In this document: positions 12,501 to 19,395 of the stretch, one piece after another
Layout of the letters: the number at the start of each line of letters is the position of its first letter
Numbering within the stretch: position 1 is the stretch's first letter
Assembly: GCA_012064415.1 (NCBI GenBank)
Contig: SSNU01000327.1
Span: forward strand, 213,984-277,983
Reading direction: 5' to 3'
Origin: Gyrodactylus bullatarudis
Taxonomy: Eukaryota; Platyhelminthes; Monogenea; Gyrodactylidea; Gyrodactylidae
DNA: 64,000 nt
The notes under the pieces: generated by a model
The model's input: the letters and a program-made list of their open reading frames with translations, nothing else
Database searches by the model: none
What the model was told of the DNA's origin: nothing
Position numbers and translations under genes: made by a program

Positions 12501-15500
12501 TTTCTGAGTCTTATTCCGTTTCCGTTAATAATTACAACCTCAGAAACTCAAAATATGAATTTTATTATCTATTATCTACCTTCAACTCTATTAAATCAAA
12601 ATATGAATTATCTGATTGTGATGATTTGACTAATCTTAAATCTGTCATGTCTCACATCAGATCTAAACTTGATTACACTAAGTCTTTGCTTTACTCGTAT
12701 CTTCATTAACCAGATGATTTTCGTTTTTCTTGCAGACACTAGTGTTTCATACTCATTACCTTTTTATTATCACCTCTCAAATTGATGAAATTGATCGAAC
12801 ATTATTTTTATTTAATAATTTTTTTTTGTAATGTGAAACTCAACAATGATTATACTATTTTATTTATTATTTTTATTGAAATATATGTTATTTGTCTAAA
12901 AAAAAAATTTAGTGTTCAATATAATTATAATTATTGCTTGTTATTTATAAAAGTATTTTCTTTTGAAAATTTTTGTTGAGATTTTTGGAAATTTTTGGGG
13001 TGATTTTTGGAATTAACCCTATTTTTATACATCATAATAAAAATAAAATTGAGTCAGTTTTTGTCTTGTCATCAGTGATGACTTATCACATAATGATTAT
13101 GAACAGATTTAAATTATTGGATTTTTTAAAATAGAAATGCGTTTTTCGCCAGGTCTTATCAATCTCTAATCCTGGTCTGATATATGTTTATAAAATTACG
13201 AATTTTAATGCTGTGAAAAAAAACTTCCAATTGAAGAAAAACCAAAAAACTTCTCCATTCTTGATTTAAATTTCTATTCATTTTCCTAGCCTCAAAACTT
13301 TATATTATAATTTTCTTTTCTTCAGATGATAAGGGTAAATATTGCACAATAGAGATAAGAGAAGGAAATGAAATTGAAATGCAGAAAGTATATGTTATAG
13401 AAAAAGAAACTGATAGTATAACCATTAAATCAAACGAAGATATTAAAATTAATATTTCTCAATCAAAAGTAACACTTCAAGATACTATAAAGATAGAAAA
13501 TATTTTAACTTCCGGGAGGATTGTAGAACTTACTGGACCCAAACCCAGCTTAGATGTATTTTTAGAAGTTATTCGTGAGTCTGAAGTGAAGTCAATTCTC
13601 ATCACTACTTCGATAAAAAAATCATCTTTACTTTATTTCAACTCTATAATTCTAAACCCTGTAATTAAGATCCTTCTGTAATAATTTCAAAATCCATGAA
13701 TTATAAATATGTTAACTAACTTGGCTTACTCTCCTTATTGTGGTATTTCAATTTTTATCGCTTCTTACTCAGGCACGATGAAGAAAGACGGAAATATTTC
13801 TTAAGATTGAATTCAAAATAAACACGAGTTCCAAAAATTGTAAGTATTTAAAACCATTAATCACACTATTTGTTTAAGTAATTTTATTTTTTATGTTCTT
13901 TTGGTCCTTTTGGTAAAGTTGGATAAGAGCTAGTATATATCAGTGATAAACTGTATATTTTGCTGGGTTGCTTCCCACTCAACTCCATTAAAATTTAAAT
14001 ACAAAAAATTTATCGCTTCCATTTCATAATTGTAATTCAACTCTCGCTACTTTGTGATCTGGTTATTGACCTCCACCTCTGCTCTGAGTCTCTTACGGGG
14101 TGGTTGTTGGGAGGATTGTGGAATCTGAGCTTTAGCTTTGGGGAGGTTCATTGGCTTCACATACTTCAAAAATGAATATTTCCAAAACCAATAAAAGTGG
14201 GATATCAATTTTTGTAAATTTGTACTTATATGGCATGTATCACACTGTTGAGTATGCCCGAAATAAAGGCCTTATTTGTGAAACTCTTGGCATCATATTC
14301 TTAATTTTTTTACATCATTAATACTTTAAATCTTGAAATTATACTTCACTGGAAAGAGAATATTCTCCTCTTTACAATGTAATTAAAAAAATAGTCTAGC
14401 ATGACAGTATAAATTATCTCTGTAACTTCAACGTATTACGAAGAAAGAACAACATTTAATTTATCTTGAGAAATCATGTTTGAAAATGTTCTAGGTGGTT
14501 TAACATTAAAATTTTTAGATTGCATGTACAAATAGTCTACCGCACGAATAACCATGGGGCGATGGAATTTGGAAAATGAAATATTTTGAATAATAATCTC
14601 AATTCTTTCGAAACTATGGACTAAAAACATATTCTGGAAACATGGAATGTCGTAGAAAGAATATTTCATGATTCTTATTGGTCTACTCGAATACAATCGG
14701 TCTAAATGGGATATAATTTGAGACAGGAATGGTACATAAATAGATTTCACTACCTATTTCATCTATTGTGTCACTTAACAGACCTTTGACTTTATTTTTT
14801 CGATCAAGATCGAAAGTATTATCGTTCAAATTTATTTTTTATATTTTTTAGAACAAGCATTTAGTAAGTTGCTAAATCAATAAAATATAATTTATTTCGA
14901 AGTTTGAGCTTATCTCTAATCTTCAAGAATCGTTCATTTCTACTGATTTAGTGTTGATGATCAGACTCAAGATGTTTATGTTGTATACTGTTTTTATGCA
15001 AATTAAGATGAAAAAAATTTTATGTTTTGAATAAAAAATATTTTGTTTTGGGCATATCCAGTATTTACACGTCAAAAGCAAAATAATTATTTTACTATGA
15101 TATCAGGTTCAAAGTTATAACTTATAAGGTTTTAAATGTACAATTTTGAAGATAAGTAATTAAAACATAGATAGATAATTATAGCATGATTTCATTCATA
15201 TCAATTATCTAAACCTTGAACATAATAATTTTTAAATTCTCTCGATGTTATTGTTCAATTTCAACATTTTTTTGTTAGAATAAAGATCTATACAGTCAAT
15301 TGGATAGATAACTCCTCGAAATAAATGTACAAGCAAGTAAATCTGTTACTTATAACTCTCTGCCCCATTTTCATTGACCAATGAAATTAAAGGTAGAATT
15401 ATCATTAGCCGTTTGATTCACTCTCAACTTTAAGGATCCATATCTTCACAATTTCTCAAAACTCTATAGATCATTAAACATCATTTTATAGCAAATTTTC

Positions 15501-18500
15501 TATTCTTTCTTATTGTATGAAAAATATTTCTCTAGGATCCTTAATAACCGATATACAATAACTTTGTTGTCCAGGATTATATTGTTTTGAGATTTACACC
15601 ATTAAATAGAGGATTGAAATTTACGTCTCGTGACCAAATTTCATTATAGTTGTTCAACAATTCGCTGAATAATAAGGATTTGAAGTATGACTTGGAGCAT
15701 TATCAACAAACAACAAAATCTTTCTTCTGTCTTTTCTCAGTTCCTCATCCCATTCAACTAAACTCTTTGTAAAAAGATTCTTAGTCATCCATCTTTAGTG
15801 TAAGAATTTAAGATAAAAAAGGAGGTCTATCACATATCCATGTTAGTGTTTTTAAAAACGATAAGGGTACTCTATACACTATAGTATACAGTAATGTGAG
15901 GCGATCTATTATTCATGACATCATATATGAGAGAGTTTTGTAATGTTTGTCTAGCTTAGGATAAAGAAGGGGGAGGTGGAGCGAGAGAATGAAACTGTAT
16001 TTTAGGATTTTAACCTTTTCCTAAAATATTTTGGATCGAATCATTATTATTCAGCGAATTGTTACTTGCTTGTACATTTATTTCGAGGCGTTATCTATCC
16101 AATTGACTGTATTGAGATTATGGTAATATATAACATTAATTATAATCTCATATTTTTATTCAATTAATGCAATATTTCTTTGTTAAATTTGTGATAATGT
16201 AAACCTAACTGATATGAAGATGAGAATTTACTATTTTTACAATAAACCCAATATTTTTCTCCGGATTCAGAGAAAAATAATAATTTTTTGTATTCTAAAA
16301 CGGAATGAGCTAATAAGATGAGGATATTCGAAAAAATTCCGAAAAAAATTCAATTTGACCCTTTTTTGAATTTCGAAAGTGCACCAAATTTCCACTTTTT
16401 TAATTTTTTTTAATCCAAAATTTTTATCGATTTCGAGGATTCGAAGCAGTTAAGTGATGATATTTGGGATCAACTAATTTTGTCAACGAATCCTAGAATA
16501 TCGAAAAATTGTCGACTAATTTCGTAAAATGACTGTAAACAGACGTTAAGCCAAACTTCAATGAGGTTGATTTGAATATAGCATTGCATTTACTGAGAAG
16601 GCATGATCAGAAGGCCTCAATGATAATAAATTCCTTGAATAAAGGAATATTTTCTAGATTATAAATATAAACTTTTTAATGAATAGCATTGACCAAAACA
16701 TTCTTCTTATACTAGGCTTGAAATTCTCTTTCAATTGCAGAAAAAATTACATTTCTATCATTTATAATAAAAAAGTTATGGGGGTTCAAATTTTGACTAA
16801 AAATGAACTAAATTTATTGAATAAGGGGTATTTACAAAAATGGTATGGTGCCCCCTCCAATTTACTCAAATGGTATAAACGATCTCATCATCATTTTTTA
16901 TTCTCAACTCAATTCGATGGATTTATTCGTTAAGAACCTCGAATTTGAAACAATTCAATCAGTTGAAGAAGCTGTACAAAACTACAATACCGATTGCATG
17001 AAAGATTTCCGAGTGGTCAGGCGGAATATATTAGGCTACACGAGCAAGTGCCCTCAAAAAGATTGTCAGTACGAAATCCGATTGAGTAAACACATATATA
17101 GTTCAAATTTTATGGCTGTAGATACTGATTATGTACCTAAAGCAGATTTAATCGATAAATTCTTGTGTTTTACAAATATACCATAAATGTAAAAAAATAT
17201 ACCATATGTTAAAATAATTGTAGTATGATATAGGGATATCTATACTATAATAGAAAAATGTTTGTAATTATAGCTATTGTTCATACCATAAGAGAAATAT
17301 ATAATTGCATCATACTACGTCTGCACGTTAATTACTATACCACATCAGAAAATACCATAATCCTGTTATACCATTTGAGTAAATTGGAGGGGGGACCATA
17401 CCATTTTTGTAAATACCCCATTGAATAATGTTTCCAAAGTCACTGAAAAGACTTTAGATAGAATTCTTTATTGATTTTTAATTTAACAAGGTGTAATTAT
17501 GAAACAATTTGACCTTAAATAGACAATTTGTGACTGAAATGTAATGCATAATTAGTAAGAAACTTGAGCTCAACTTGTAAATTAGGGGAAAGGGTGACGC
17601 ATTAATTTTTCATCAAAATTTCGAAGTTTATTTTCAAAGGTTTCCATACTTAATGAACGAAATTGATAGGGTTTAGTGGTACTGATCGAATCAGGAGAAA
17701 TTTCTCTACAAGTTGAGACCAAAAACTAGAAAAATGACAGAGTTTGCCCAAAATATTAAATTTTAAATATATTTGTGCTAGCGGAAACGTAAGAGAAATA
17801 GTGGTCAGTTGCTAATCGATGGATTCTTGAAAGGCCCTAATCTAATGAAGAGACAAAAGTAATGAGTCCATGGATACAGGAAGACCTGTGCTCCCATCCA
17901 CCCCTAAGGGATTTCTTAAACCAATGGAAGAGCAGAAATAATTGCATTGTAAAAGTATATAATTCATGCCCGGGATTAAGTCTGAAGAGACCCGGCGAAA
18001 TAAAACGTTTATCACTTATTATTCGCTTGTTTTCTAATCTTCCTTATGAATCTAAATCACAACTGTAATATTTGTGCTACTTCTTAGTAGTTTTCAAATA
18101 CGAACTCTTATTTTTAGCTGGAAAATCAGGGTGTGCACATTCTCACACACCAAAACTGGTACAAAACTGTAACTAAATTAGCTCTTAACAGGTAATTAGG
18201 ACCATTAGCAAATCAACAATATTTAATAATTCTACACGTGCAATGAAGAAAAAAGCTAGAAAACTCGAAAGTTTAATTGGCCAACCTTTAATGAGCAGAT
18301 AAAGGGGAAATAATGACCCTGGAGATGAGCGGTGAGATCCCCTTCTCATTAGTGCATGATATTGATTCAACCAATCAGAGGATGAGTACGTACATTTATC
18401 TGTTACATTTTACTATAACAAGCCGGTGTAAGAGATCTGGCGAAATATAAGCTGTATTACTAAATATTCTCTTGGTTTCTAAGTCCTTATCAAATTCTGA

Positions 18501-18960
18501 AAAATCCTGAGGGATAAATCGAAACTCAAAAGATCATTTTGAAAAATATTGAGATTTTTTGTAAAAAAAGTCCCATCTTCATATCAACTAGCTTTATTAA
18601 ATTTTGTTTACGTGAGTTTCAAGACAAATGAGGCTGAAGAGACCCAAGATATGACGATTCTATGCTTAAGACGAAATAAAAATTAATTATAATTCTTTTT
18701 AAATTTCAGTGTCGAATCTGGATACTCCTTTTATGCAATATTCTCGAAAAGATATTTCAAGATTAGTTAAACTAGATACCTTTGTAAAGTTTGAACGATT
18801 GGTTTTTGTTAAAATTTTGGATTTTGTCGTGGACGAAATACGAGATTTTGATTCGGTACAAAAAATTGGAAGCGAACTATTCATCTATACGGGTGAAAAT
18901 GATATAGCAGTTGTGTATGGAAATCATTTGGACCAACTTAAAGAACAACTGAGTAGGAAA
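539..18960 (+). CDS. Unrecognised multi-exon gene, exons spread over 18 kb (partial)
   Basis: I do not recognise this protein. Six exons join with matching phases and consensus splice sites: 539-634, 2337-2420, 4544-4825, 4972-5265, 13326-13574 (donor GTGAGT) and 18712 to about 18960. The first exons are rich in Ser, Thr, Gln and Asn, the later ones in charged and aromatic residues with alternating hydrophobic strands (for example VTYINDNRNCKFAAWFFLHE in exon 4). No signal peptide, membrane segment or known motif is visible. The start codon and the last exons were not found, so the model is partial on both sides. The introns are hosts for Penelope, Tigger, Mutator and MITE insertions; a MITE at 19003 sits right after the last exon seen. 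Joining exon 5 to exon 6 across 5.1 kb is the weakest link. Phase agreement and splice sites are observed; that it is one gene is inference. Confidence 0.5.
635..1278. other. Intron sequence without a gene
   Basis: This is the first part of the intron after exon 539-634. It holds short AT microsatellite stretches near 660-690 and nothing else that I can identify. Confidence 0.4.
1311..1370 (-). ncRNA. Hammerhead-like family D, decayed copy
   Basis: On the minus strand the sequence keeps GGCAT, ATGCC and CGAAA, but the core box reads CTAATCA instead of CTGATGA, so it should be inactive. It lies in the left arm of the fold-back PLE relic and is the inverted twin of the copy at 2222-2290. Confidence 0.45.
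1596..1652 (-). ncRNA. Hammerhead ribozyme candidate, family D, intact core
   Basis: On the minus strand the boxes CTGATGA and CGAAA are intact. Stem I can form from GTAA plus AAG (5' side) with CTT and TTAC (3' side), leaving one bulged A. Stem III pairs ATA with TAT, and cleavage would follow a UU. There is no ordinary stem II; instead TGGCAT upstream of stem I is complementary to ATGCCA between the two boxes, as in the other D and A copies. Folding is by eye only. The D unit recurs at 1311, 2222, 14231, 56499 and 56632. Confidence 0.55.
1921..2049 (+). pseudogene. C-terminal tail of a Penelope-like protein
   Basis: An open frame ends in the peptide PRKRNRSEDD...NKITKYFSQV and a TAA stop. 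It matches the layout of the PLE tail at 5575-5700: Pro-Val-rich linker, basic patch (RKRNR), then a terminal QNKITKYF, which is a textbook Q-x-x-I-x-x-Y-F PCNA-binding-like motif. The upstream reverse transcriptase and endonuclease are missing, so this is a 5'-truncated remnant. Confidence 0.6.
2222..2290 (+). ncRNA. Hammerhead-like family D, decayed copy
   Basis: This is the plus-strand twin of the copy at 1311-1370. GGCAT, ATGCC, CGAAATAAA and the following stem III are kept, while the first box is CTAATCA. It lies about 170 nt downstream of the PLE tail stop at 2049, the position expected for a PLE 3' terminal ribozyme. Confidence 0.45.
2575..2880 (+). pseudogene. Penelope-like C-terminal fragment
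   Basis: The reading frame is open for 101 codons, but the part before about 2660 is probably not PLE. The recognisable portion is VKPMNLPKPRE, followed by the basic cluster SRKRKREE and the terminal NLQITQIF, then a TAA stop. The VKPMNLPK block also occurs on the minus strand at 14.1 kb. It lies in the intron after exon 2337-2420 of the unrecognised gene. The function of this tail in PLEs is not established; see the PCNA-motif finding. Confidence 0.5.
2881..3710. other. Intron sequence without a gene
   Basis: This is AT-rich intron sequence. I see no coding potential, no tRNA and no recognisable repeat apart from short homopolymers. Confidence 0.4.
3711..4392. repeat. MITE-like element with inverted ends of about 120 bp
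   Basis: Left end 3711-3830 and right end 4272-4392 are inverted copies with a few mismatches; both carry the block AATAAGTGTCGAACAAAT and the run ACACCGAATTCTCCATA. The interior (about 440 bp) has no open frame. I could not identify a target-site duplication, so the superfamily is unknown. Confidence 0.6.
5388..5452 (-). ncRNA. Hammerhead ribozyme candidate, family A, 3' of PLE1
   Basis: Read on the minus strand, the boxes CTGATGA and GAAA are intact. Stem I pairs TAGT before the first box with ACTA after the cleavage dinucleotide TC. Stem III is AT-rich and imperfect (TATAAGCTTAA). The segment between the boxes is only GATCCGGT, leaving at most one G.U pair for stem II, while its CCGG is complementary to the CCGG lying 9 nt before the first box. 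It starts about 120 nt after the PLE1 stop codon. The same layout follows the stop of PLE2. Confidence 0.6.
5575..7290 (-). CDS. Penelope-like reverse transcriptase / GIY-YIG endonuclease
   Basis: The 571-codon frame encodes a single-protein retrotransposon enzyme that nicks target DNA and copies the element RNA in place. RT signatures are visible in order: MSFDVSSLFTKVPL (motif A aspartate), GVAMGSPIGPLLADIF, and RYIDDTFLVL with the catalytic YxDD. The C-terminal third has the GIY-YIG nuclease of PLEs: KGVIYQFKCKCG, SYVGQTVRP, then KEH and QEH supplying the conserved Cys/His set. The tail is basic (KRGKKRKR) and ends in QLSMDEFV, a PCNA-motif-like peptide. The ATG chosen is too late: the conserved KYRPILD block continues upstream in frame, and the frame then meets a stop near 7.37 kb, so the N-terminus is truncated or broken. 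Known full PLE proteins are longer. Confidence 0.85.
   Translation of the reverse strand: MSATPQHKLVKWLTEVLTPLRNELCKYSVKNSVEFVAKLLDVNFESSKMMSFDVSSLFTKVPLRETVEFISEKLNTLPSICRIPPNVISDLIMMTVQNIDFKFCGNYYKQIDGVAMGSPIGPLLADIFLASLELGKMNDLVVECRLYSRYIDDTFLVLDQNADTKMILDKLNNMHPNIEFTSEEEDEGSLNFLDVLVTKVNEIAQTRIYRKKSVPTQFLPFLSYSPACQKKSLVRNEFLKIERITSEAEKSEDKEILKKLLMIDGYPEAFIEKHSSLRQKAENDVEELTPIYLKVPFKGDAAHQVLNNKLQEVTKKAFPGYRLQILNKTTKLLPDRNKDQIPWLERKGVIYQFKCKCGASYVGQTVRPAKARFKEHLTKGNKGSAVQEHLEATNHTADVNNFSILYQANPNDPRPVREKELSKAEAHFINKLEPVLCKQKVLATKLGYEGKERFKMMKKLAKVSKILNDPPLCSSTQAAESQKVDAKPISESNEQVVECNQPDVSAPATITSENGSANQEKLTEVSNQIKSQPVINASTEKPNLPPNNTKRGKKRKRYSGQLSMDEFVKRR
7242..8517. repeat. Left arm of a 1,276-bp near-perfect inverted repeat
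   Basis: This segment reappears in reverse complement at 10915-12190, with exactly the same length and no indel seen by eye. It covers the N-terminal RT codons of PLE1 and its upstream region. The arms enclose a 2,397-bp spacer that holds a Tigger relic, an unknown coding region and the tRNA-hammerhead element. Confidence 0.85.
7592..7663. repeat. Two direct copies of a 29-bp unit
   Basis: The unit TCCAAAAATCTCCCCAAAAA plus TCACCCCA occurs twice with a period of 41 bp inside the PLE1 5' region. It is inverted in the second arm at about 11769-11841, and a shorter variant is at 12978-13015. The role is unknown. Confidence 0.7.
8564..9260 (-). pseudogene. Tigger/pogo-type DNA transposase remnant
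   Basis: Minus-strand fragments read YQPKQLWNLDEAGLY (8757-8987), the first catalytic aspartate region of Tigger/jerky DDE transposases, then KNPRCFKNRPDI and SSWMTK in another frame towards 8600. An N-terminal fragment lies at 9018-9221. The end at 8564 reads TACAGTCGAATTTAAG, the typical CAGTCGAA terminus next to a TA target. Frames are broken and the catalytic C-terminal half is missing. The opposite terminus was not found. Confidence 0.65.
9343..10398 (-). CDS. Unrecognised coding region, two probable exons
   Basis: I do not recognise this protein. The upstream exon (10398 down to about 10110) begins MKFPSAIYIWQKASSRIAAN, and a second exon starts after a clear acceptor (TTTTTCAG, about 10075) with EDKKLTNILYFAGSSEEELC and runs to a stop at 9343. 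Together they give about 330 residues, rich in Leu, Phe and charged residues, with no signal peptide or catalytic motif that I can name. The donor of the first exon is unclear. It sits antisense in an intron of the gene at 539-18960 and within the spacer of the large inverted repeat. It could be a captured host gene fragment or an unknown mobile-element gene. Confidence 0.4.
10451..10464. repeat. Target-site duplication, left copy (14 bp)
   Basis: AATCTCTAGTTTCT here and at 10840-10853 flank the tRNA-hammerhead fold-back element exactly. The last T overlaps the first base of the inverted arm. Confidence 0.75.
10561..10617 (+). promoter_or_regulatory. tRNA-like pol III promoter head (A and B boxes)
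   Basis: TAGTGGTTAG (10568-10577) matches an A box of the tRNA-Glu/Asp type and GGTTCGAATC (10607-10616) is a perfect B box, at normal tRNA spacing. An anticodon-like hairpin CGTT-GCCTCAC-AACG lies between them. No acceptor stem closes it, so it is not a functional tRNA gene but a tRNA-derived promoter of the kind found in SINEs. Confidence 0.75.
10618..10672 (+). ncRNA. Type I hammerhead ribozyme candidate, family C
   Basis: All parts are present. CTGACGA is at 10631-10637; stem II GTCC (10638-10641) pairs with GGAC (10648-10651) around a TAATAA loop. GAAA is at 10652-10655, followed by a minimal stem III CGCG and the cleavage dinucleotide TC (10660-10661). Stem I pairs GGTGTA (10625-10630) with TACATC (10662-10667). 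After an asymmetric internal loop TGGC (10618-10621) pairs with GCCA (10669-10672), the place where tertiary contacts to loop II are made. Predicted cleavage is after C10661. It follows the B box of the tRNA-like head directly. The very short stem III is typical of retroelement hammerheads, some of which work as dimers. Confidence 0.85.
10840..10853. repeat. Target-site duplication, right copy (14 bp)
   Basis: This is identical to 10451-10464. Confidence 0.75.
10915..12190. repeat. Right arm of the 1,276-bp inverted repeat
   Basis: It is the reverse complement of 7242-8517. It ends at the last base before the single N (12191), within the RT reading frame. The exact equality of arm lengths points to a very recent duplication or to an assembly artefact. 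Confidence 0.85.
12191..12318. other. Assembly gap base followed by a 127-bp direct duplicate
   Basis: Base 12191 is N. The next 127 bases (12192-12318) repeat 11477-11603 in the same orientation. A repeat copy joined after an ambiguous base is what a scaffolder leaves when it bridges a repeat, so distances here should not be trusted. Confidence 0.8.
12319..13325. other. Intron sequence without a gene
   Basis: This is a very AT-rich stretch leading to the acceptor of exon 13326. It contains a short variant of the CCCCAAAAATC repeat near 12978-13015 and a decayed family A hammerhead-like copy at 13140-13186. Short open frames here look like AT-rich noise. Confidence 0.4.
13140..13186 (-). ncRNA. 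Hammerhead-like family A, decayed copy
   Basis: On the minus strand CCAGG, ATTAGAGA, TTGATAA, GACCTGG and CGAAA line up with family A. The first box is mutated (TTGATAA). The flanking pair CCAGG/CCTGG differs from the CCGGG/CCCGG of the copy at 17968 but is still complementary, which supports the long-range pairing. Confidence 0.4.
14051..14172 (-). pseudogene. Penelope-like C-terminal tail, decayed
   Basis: The minus-strand peptide VKPMNLPKAKA, then RKRLRAEVE and NNQITK before a TAG stop, matches the tail at 2700-2880. The stop falls where a Tyr-Phe pair would complete the PCNA-like motif. No RT part remains. Confidence 0.5.
14231..14300 (+). ncRNA. Hammerhead-like family D, near-intact copy
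   Basis: It reads GGCAT, GTATCACA, CTGTTGA, GT, ATGCC, CGAAA, a TAAAGGCCTTA stem III, TT and TGTGA. Stem I pairs TCACA with TGTGA. The first box has one change from CTGATGA (A6 to T), probably inactivating. GGCAT/ATGCC gives the long-range helix. Downstream TTGGCATCATATTCTTA is shared with the copy at 56.6 kb, so the repeat unit extends past the ribozyme. Confidence 0.5.
14301..15290. other. Intron sequence without a recognised gene
   Basis: A 104-codon minus-strand open frame at 14436-14750 has no recognisable motif and no supporting splice sites, so I do not call it a gene. The rest is AT-rich. Confidence 0.35.
15293..16109 (-). mobile_element. Defective Tigger/pogo transposon with TA duplication
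   Basis: The termini are inverted over about 54 bp: left CAGTCAATTGGATAGATAAC, right its complement ending at 16109. Each is flanked by TA (15291-15292, 16110-16111), as for Tc1/mariner-pogo. The minus strand from about 15810 to 15660 encodes WMTKNLF, then RKILLFVDNAPSHTSN, the second catalytic aspartate region of Tigger transposases. The rest of the gene is deleted or frameshifted. The element is 0.8 kb against about 2 kb or more for intact relatives, so it is non-autonomous. Confidence 0.75.
16110..16815. other. Intron sequence without a gene
   Basis: This is AT-rich sequence with no feature that I can support. Confidence 0.4.
16825..17419 (+). mobile_element. Mutator-type element with perfect 9-bp duplication
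   Basis: The termini GGGGTATTTACAAAAATGGT (left) and the inverse ending ACCATTTTTGTAAATACCCC (right) are inverted over about 54 bp. ATTGAATAA flanks both sides (16816-16824 and 17420-17428). A 9-bp duplication is the signature of Mutator-like elements. The interior carries a short frame with a FLYWCH/WRKY-like pattern (see next entry) and many subterminal ATACCAT motifs. At 595 bp it has no transposase core and depends on a partner. Confidence 0.8.
16917..17186 (+). pseudogene. FLYWCH/MULE N-terminal-like fragment
   Basis: The frame from MDLFVKNLEFETIQSVEEAV to a stop at 17186 includes FRVVRRNILGYTSKCPQKDC, resembling the zinc-binding DNA-recognition region that precedes the transposase core in Mutator-like proteins. 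Only the two cysteines of the C-x4-C pair are clear. It lies inside an element with Mutator termini, which supports the reading. It is too short to be a full transposase. Confidence 0.45.
17782..17862 (+). pseudogene. Penelope-like C-terminal tail
   Basis: The frame RKRKRNSGQLLIDGFL...KRQK ends with TAA. It aligns with the PLE1 ending KRKRYSGQLSMDEFVKRR: basic cluster, Ser-Gly, then Q-L-x-I/M-D-x-F. A family A hammerhead-like sequence follows about 105 nt downstream, as in PLE1 and PLE2. The RT part is absent. Confidence 0.6.
17968..18030 (+). ncRNA. Hammerhead ribozyme candidate, family A, best-preserved copy
   Basis: CTGAAGA (17982-17988) and GAAA (17997-18000) are intact. Stem I pairs TAAGT (17977-17981) with ACTTA (18014-18018). 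Stem III pairs A-TAAA (18000-18004) with TTTA-T (18008-18012) around ACG, and cleavage would follow TC at 18013. Between the boxes G17989-C17996 closes a six-base loop ACCCGG; its CCCGG (17991-17995) is complementary to CCGGG (17970-17974) just 5' of stem I. So helix II is a single pair plus a possible loop-to-flank pseudoknot. All pairing is by eye. Confidence 0.65.
18420..18480 (+). ncRNA. Hammerhead-like family A with deleted core box
   Basis: GCCGGTGTAAGAGATCTGGC, then GAAATATAAGC and ACTAAATATTC, align with family A. The segment TCTGATGAG is missing, as if removed between two short GAG repeats. It cannot be active. GCCGG and CTGGC are still complementary. Confidence 0.5.
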
Positions 18961-19002
18961 TGTAGAAATTTCTTTTTTTTATTTTTCGAAATAAAAAAGC
19001 CT

Positions 19003-19395
19003 GGTAGGACTGGAGCAAACCTCACAACTTTCCGTCCGGGTAGAGGGGAATATACCGTATATGCGTGTATATGCGGGGGTATATATGCGCGATAATTTAT
19101 TATTTATTTTCGTCAACCATATATGAAAATACCAATAACTTCAAGCTTTAATAAAATAGCTTCTGAAAATAGTAGAGCAACAAACGACCCATCAAATTGA
19201 AGCTTTTAAAAAGCTGATTCCAATGAAATGATTCTGATCTAATAATTTTGAGAATTTAAGACACTTTTAGTTGATATAATATTGTACATATTAAATAATA
19301 AATTATCGCGCATATATACCCCCGCATATACACGCATATACGGTATATTCCCCTCTACCCGGACGGAAAGTTGTGAGGTTTGCTCCAGTCCTACC
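19003..19395. repeat. MITE with inverted ends of about 103 bp
   Basis: 19003-19105 and 19293-19395 are inverted copies with no mismatch noticed, starting GGTAGGACTGGAGCAAACC and containing the alternating TATATGCGTGTATATGCG run. The interior of about 190 bp is non-coding. No clear target duplication was found. It lies immediately downstream of the last exon seen of the unrecognised gene, so it may supply part of its transcript end. Confidence 0.75.

Noticed and set aside
14436..14750. 104-codon minus-strand open frame
   Set aside because: No recognisable domain or neighbouring exon; not supported as a gene.
18625..18690. CTGAAGA followed 40 nt later by CGAAATAAA, hammerhead-like
   Set aside because: No stem II can be drawn between the boxes and stem I does not pair; likely chance.
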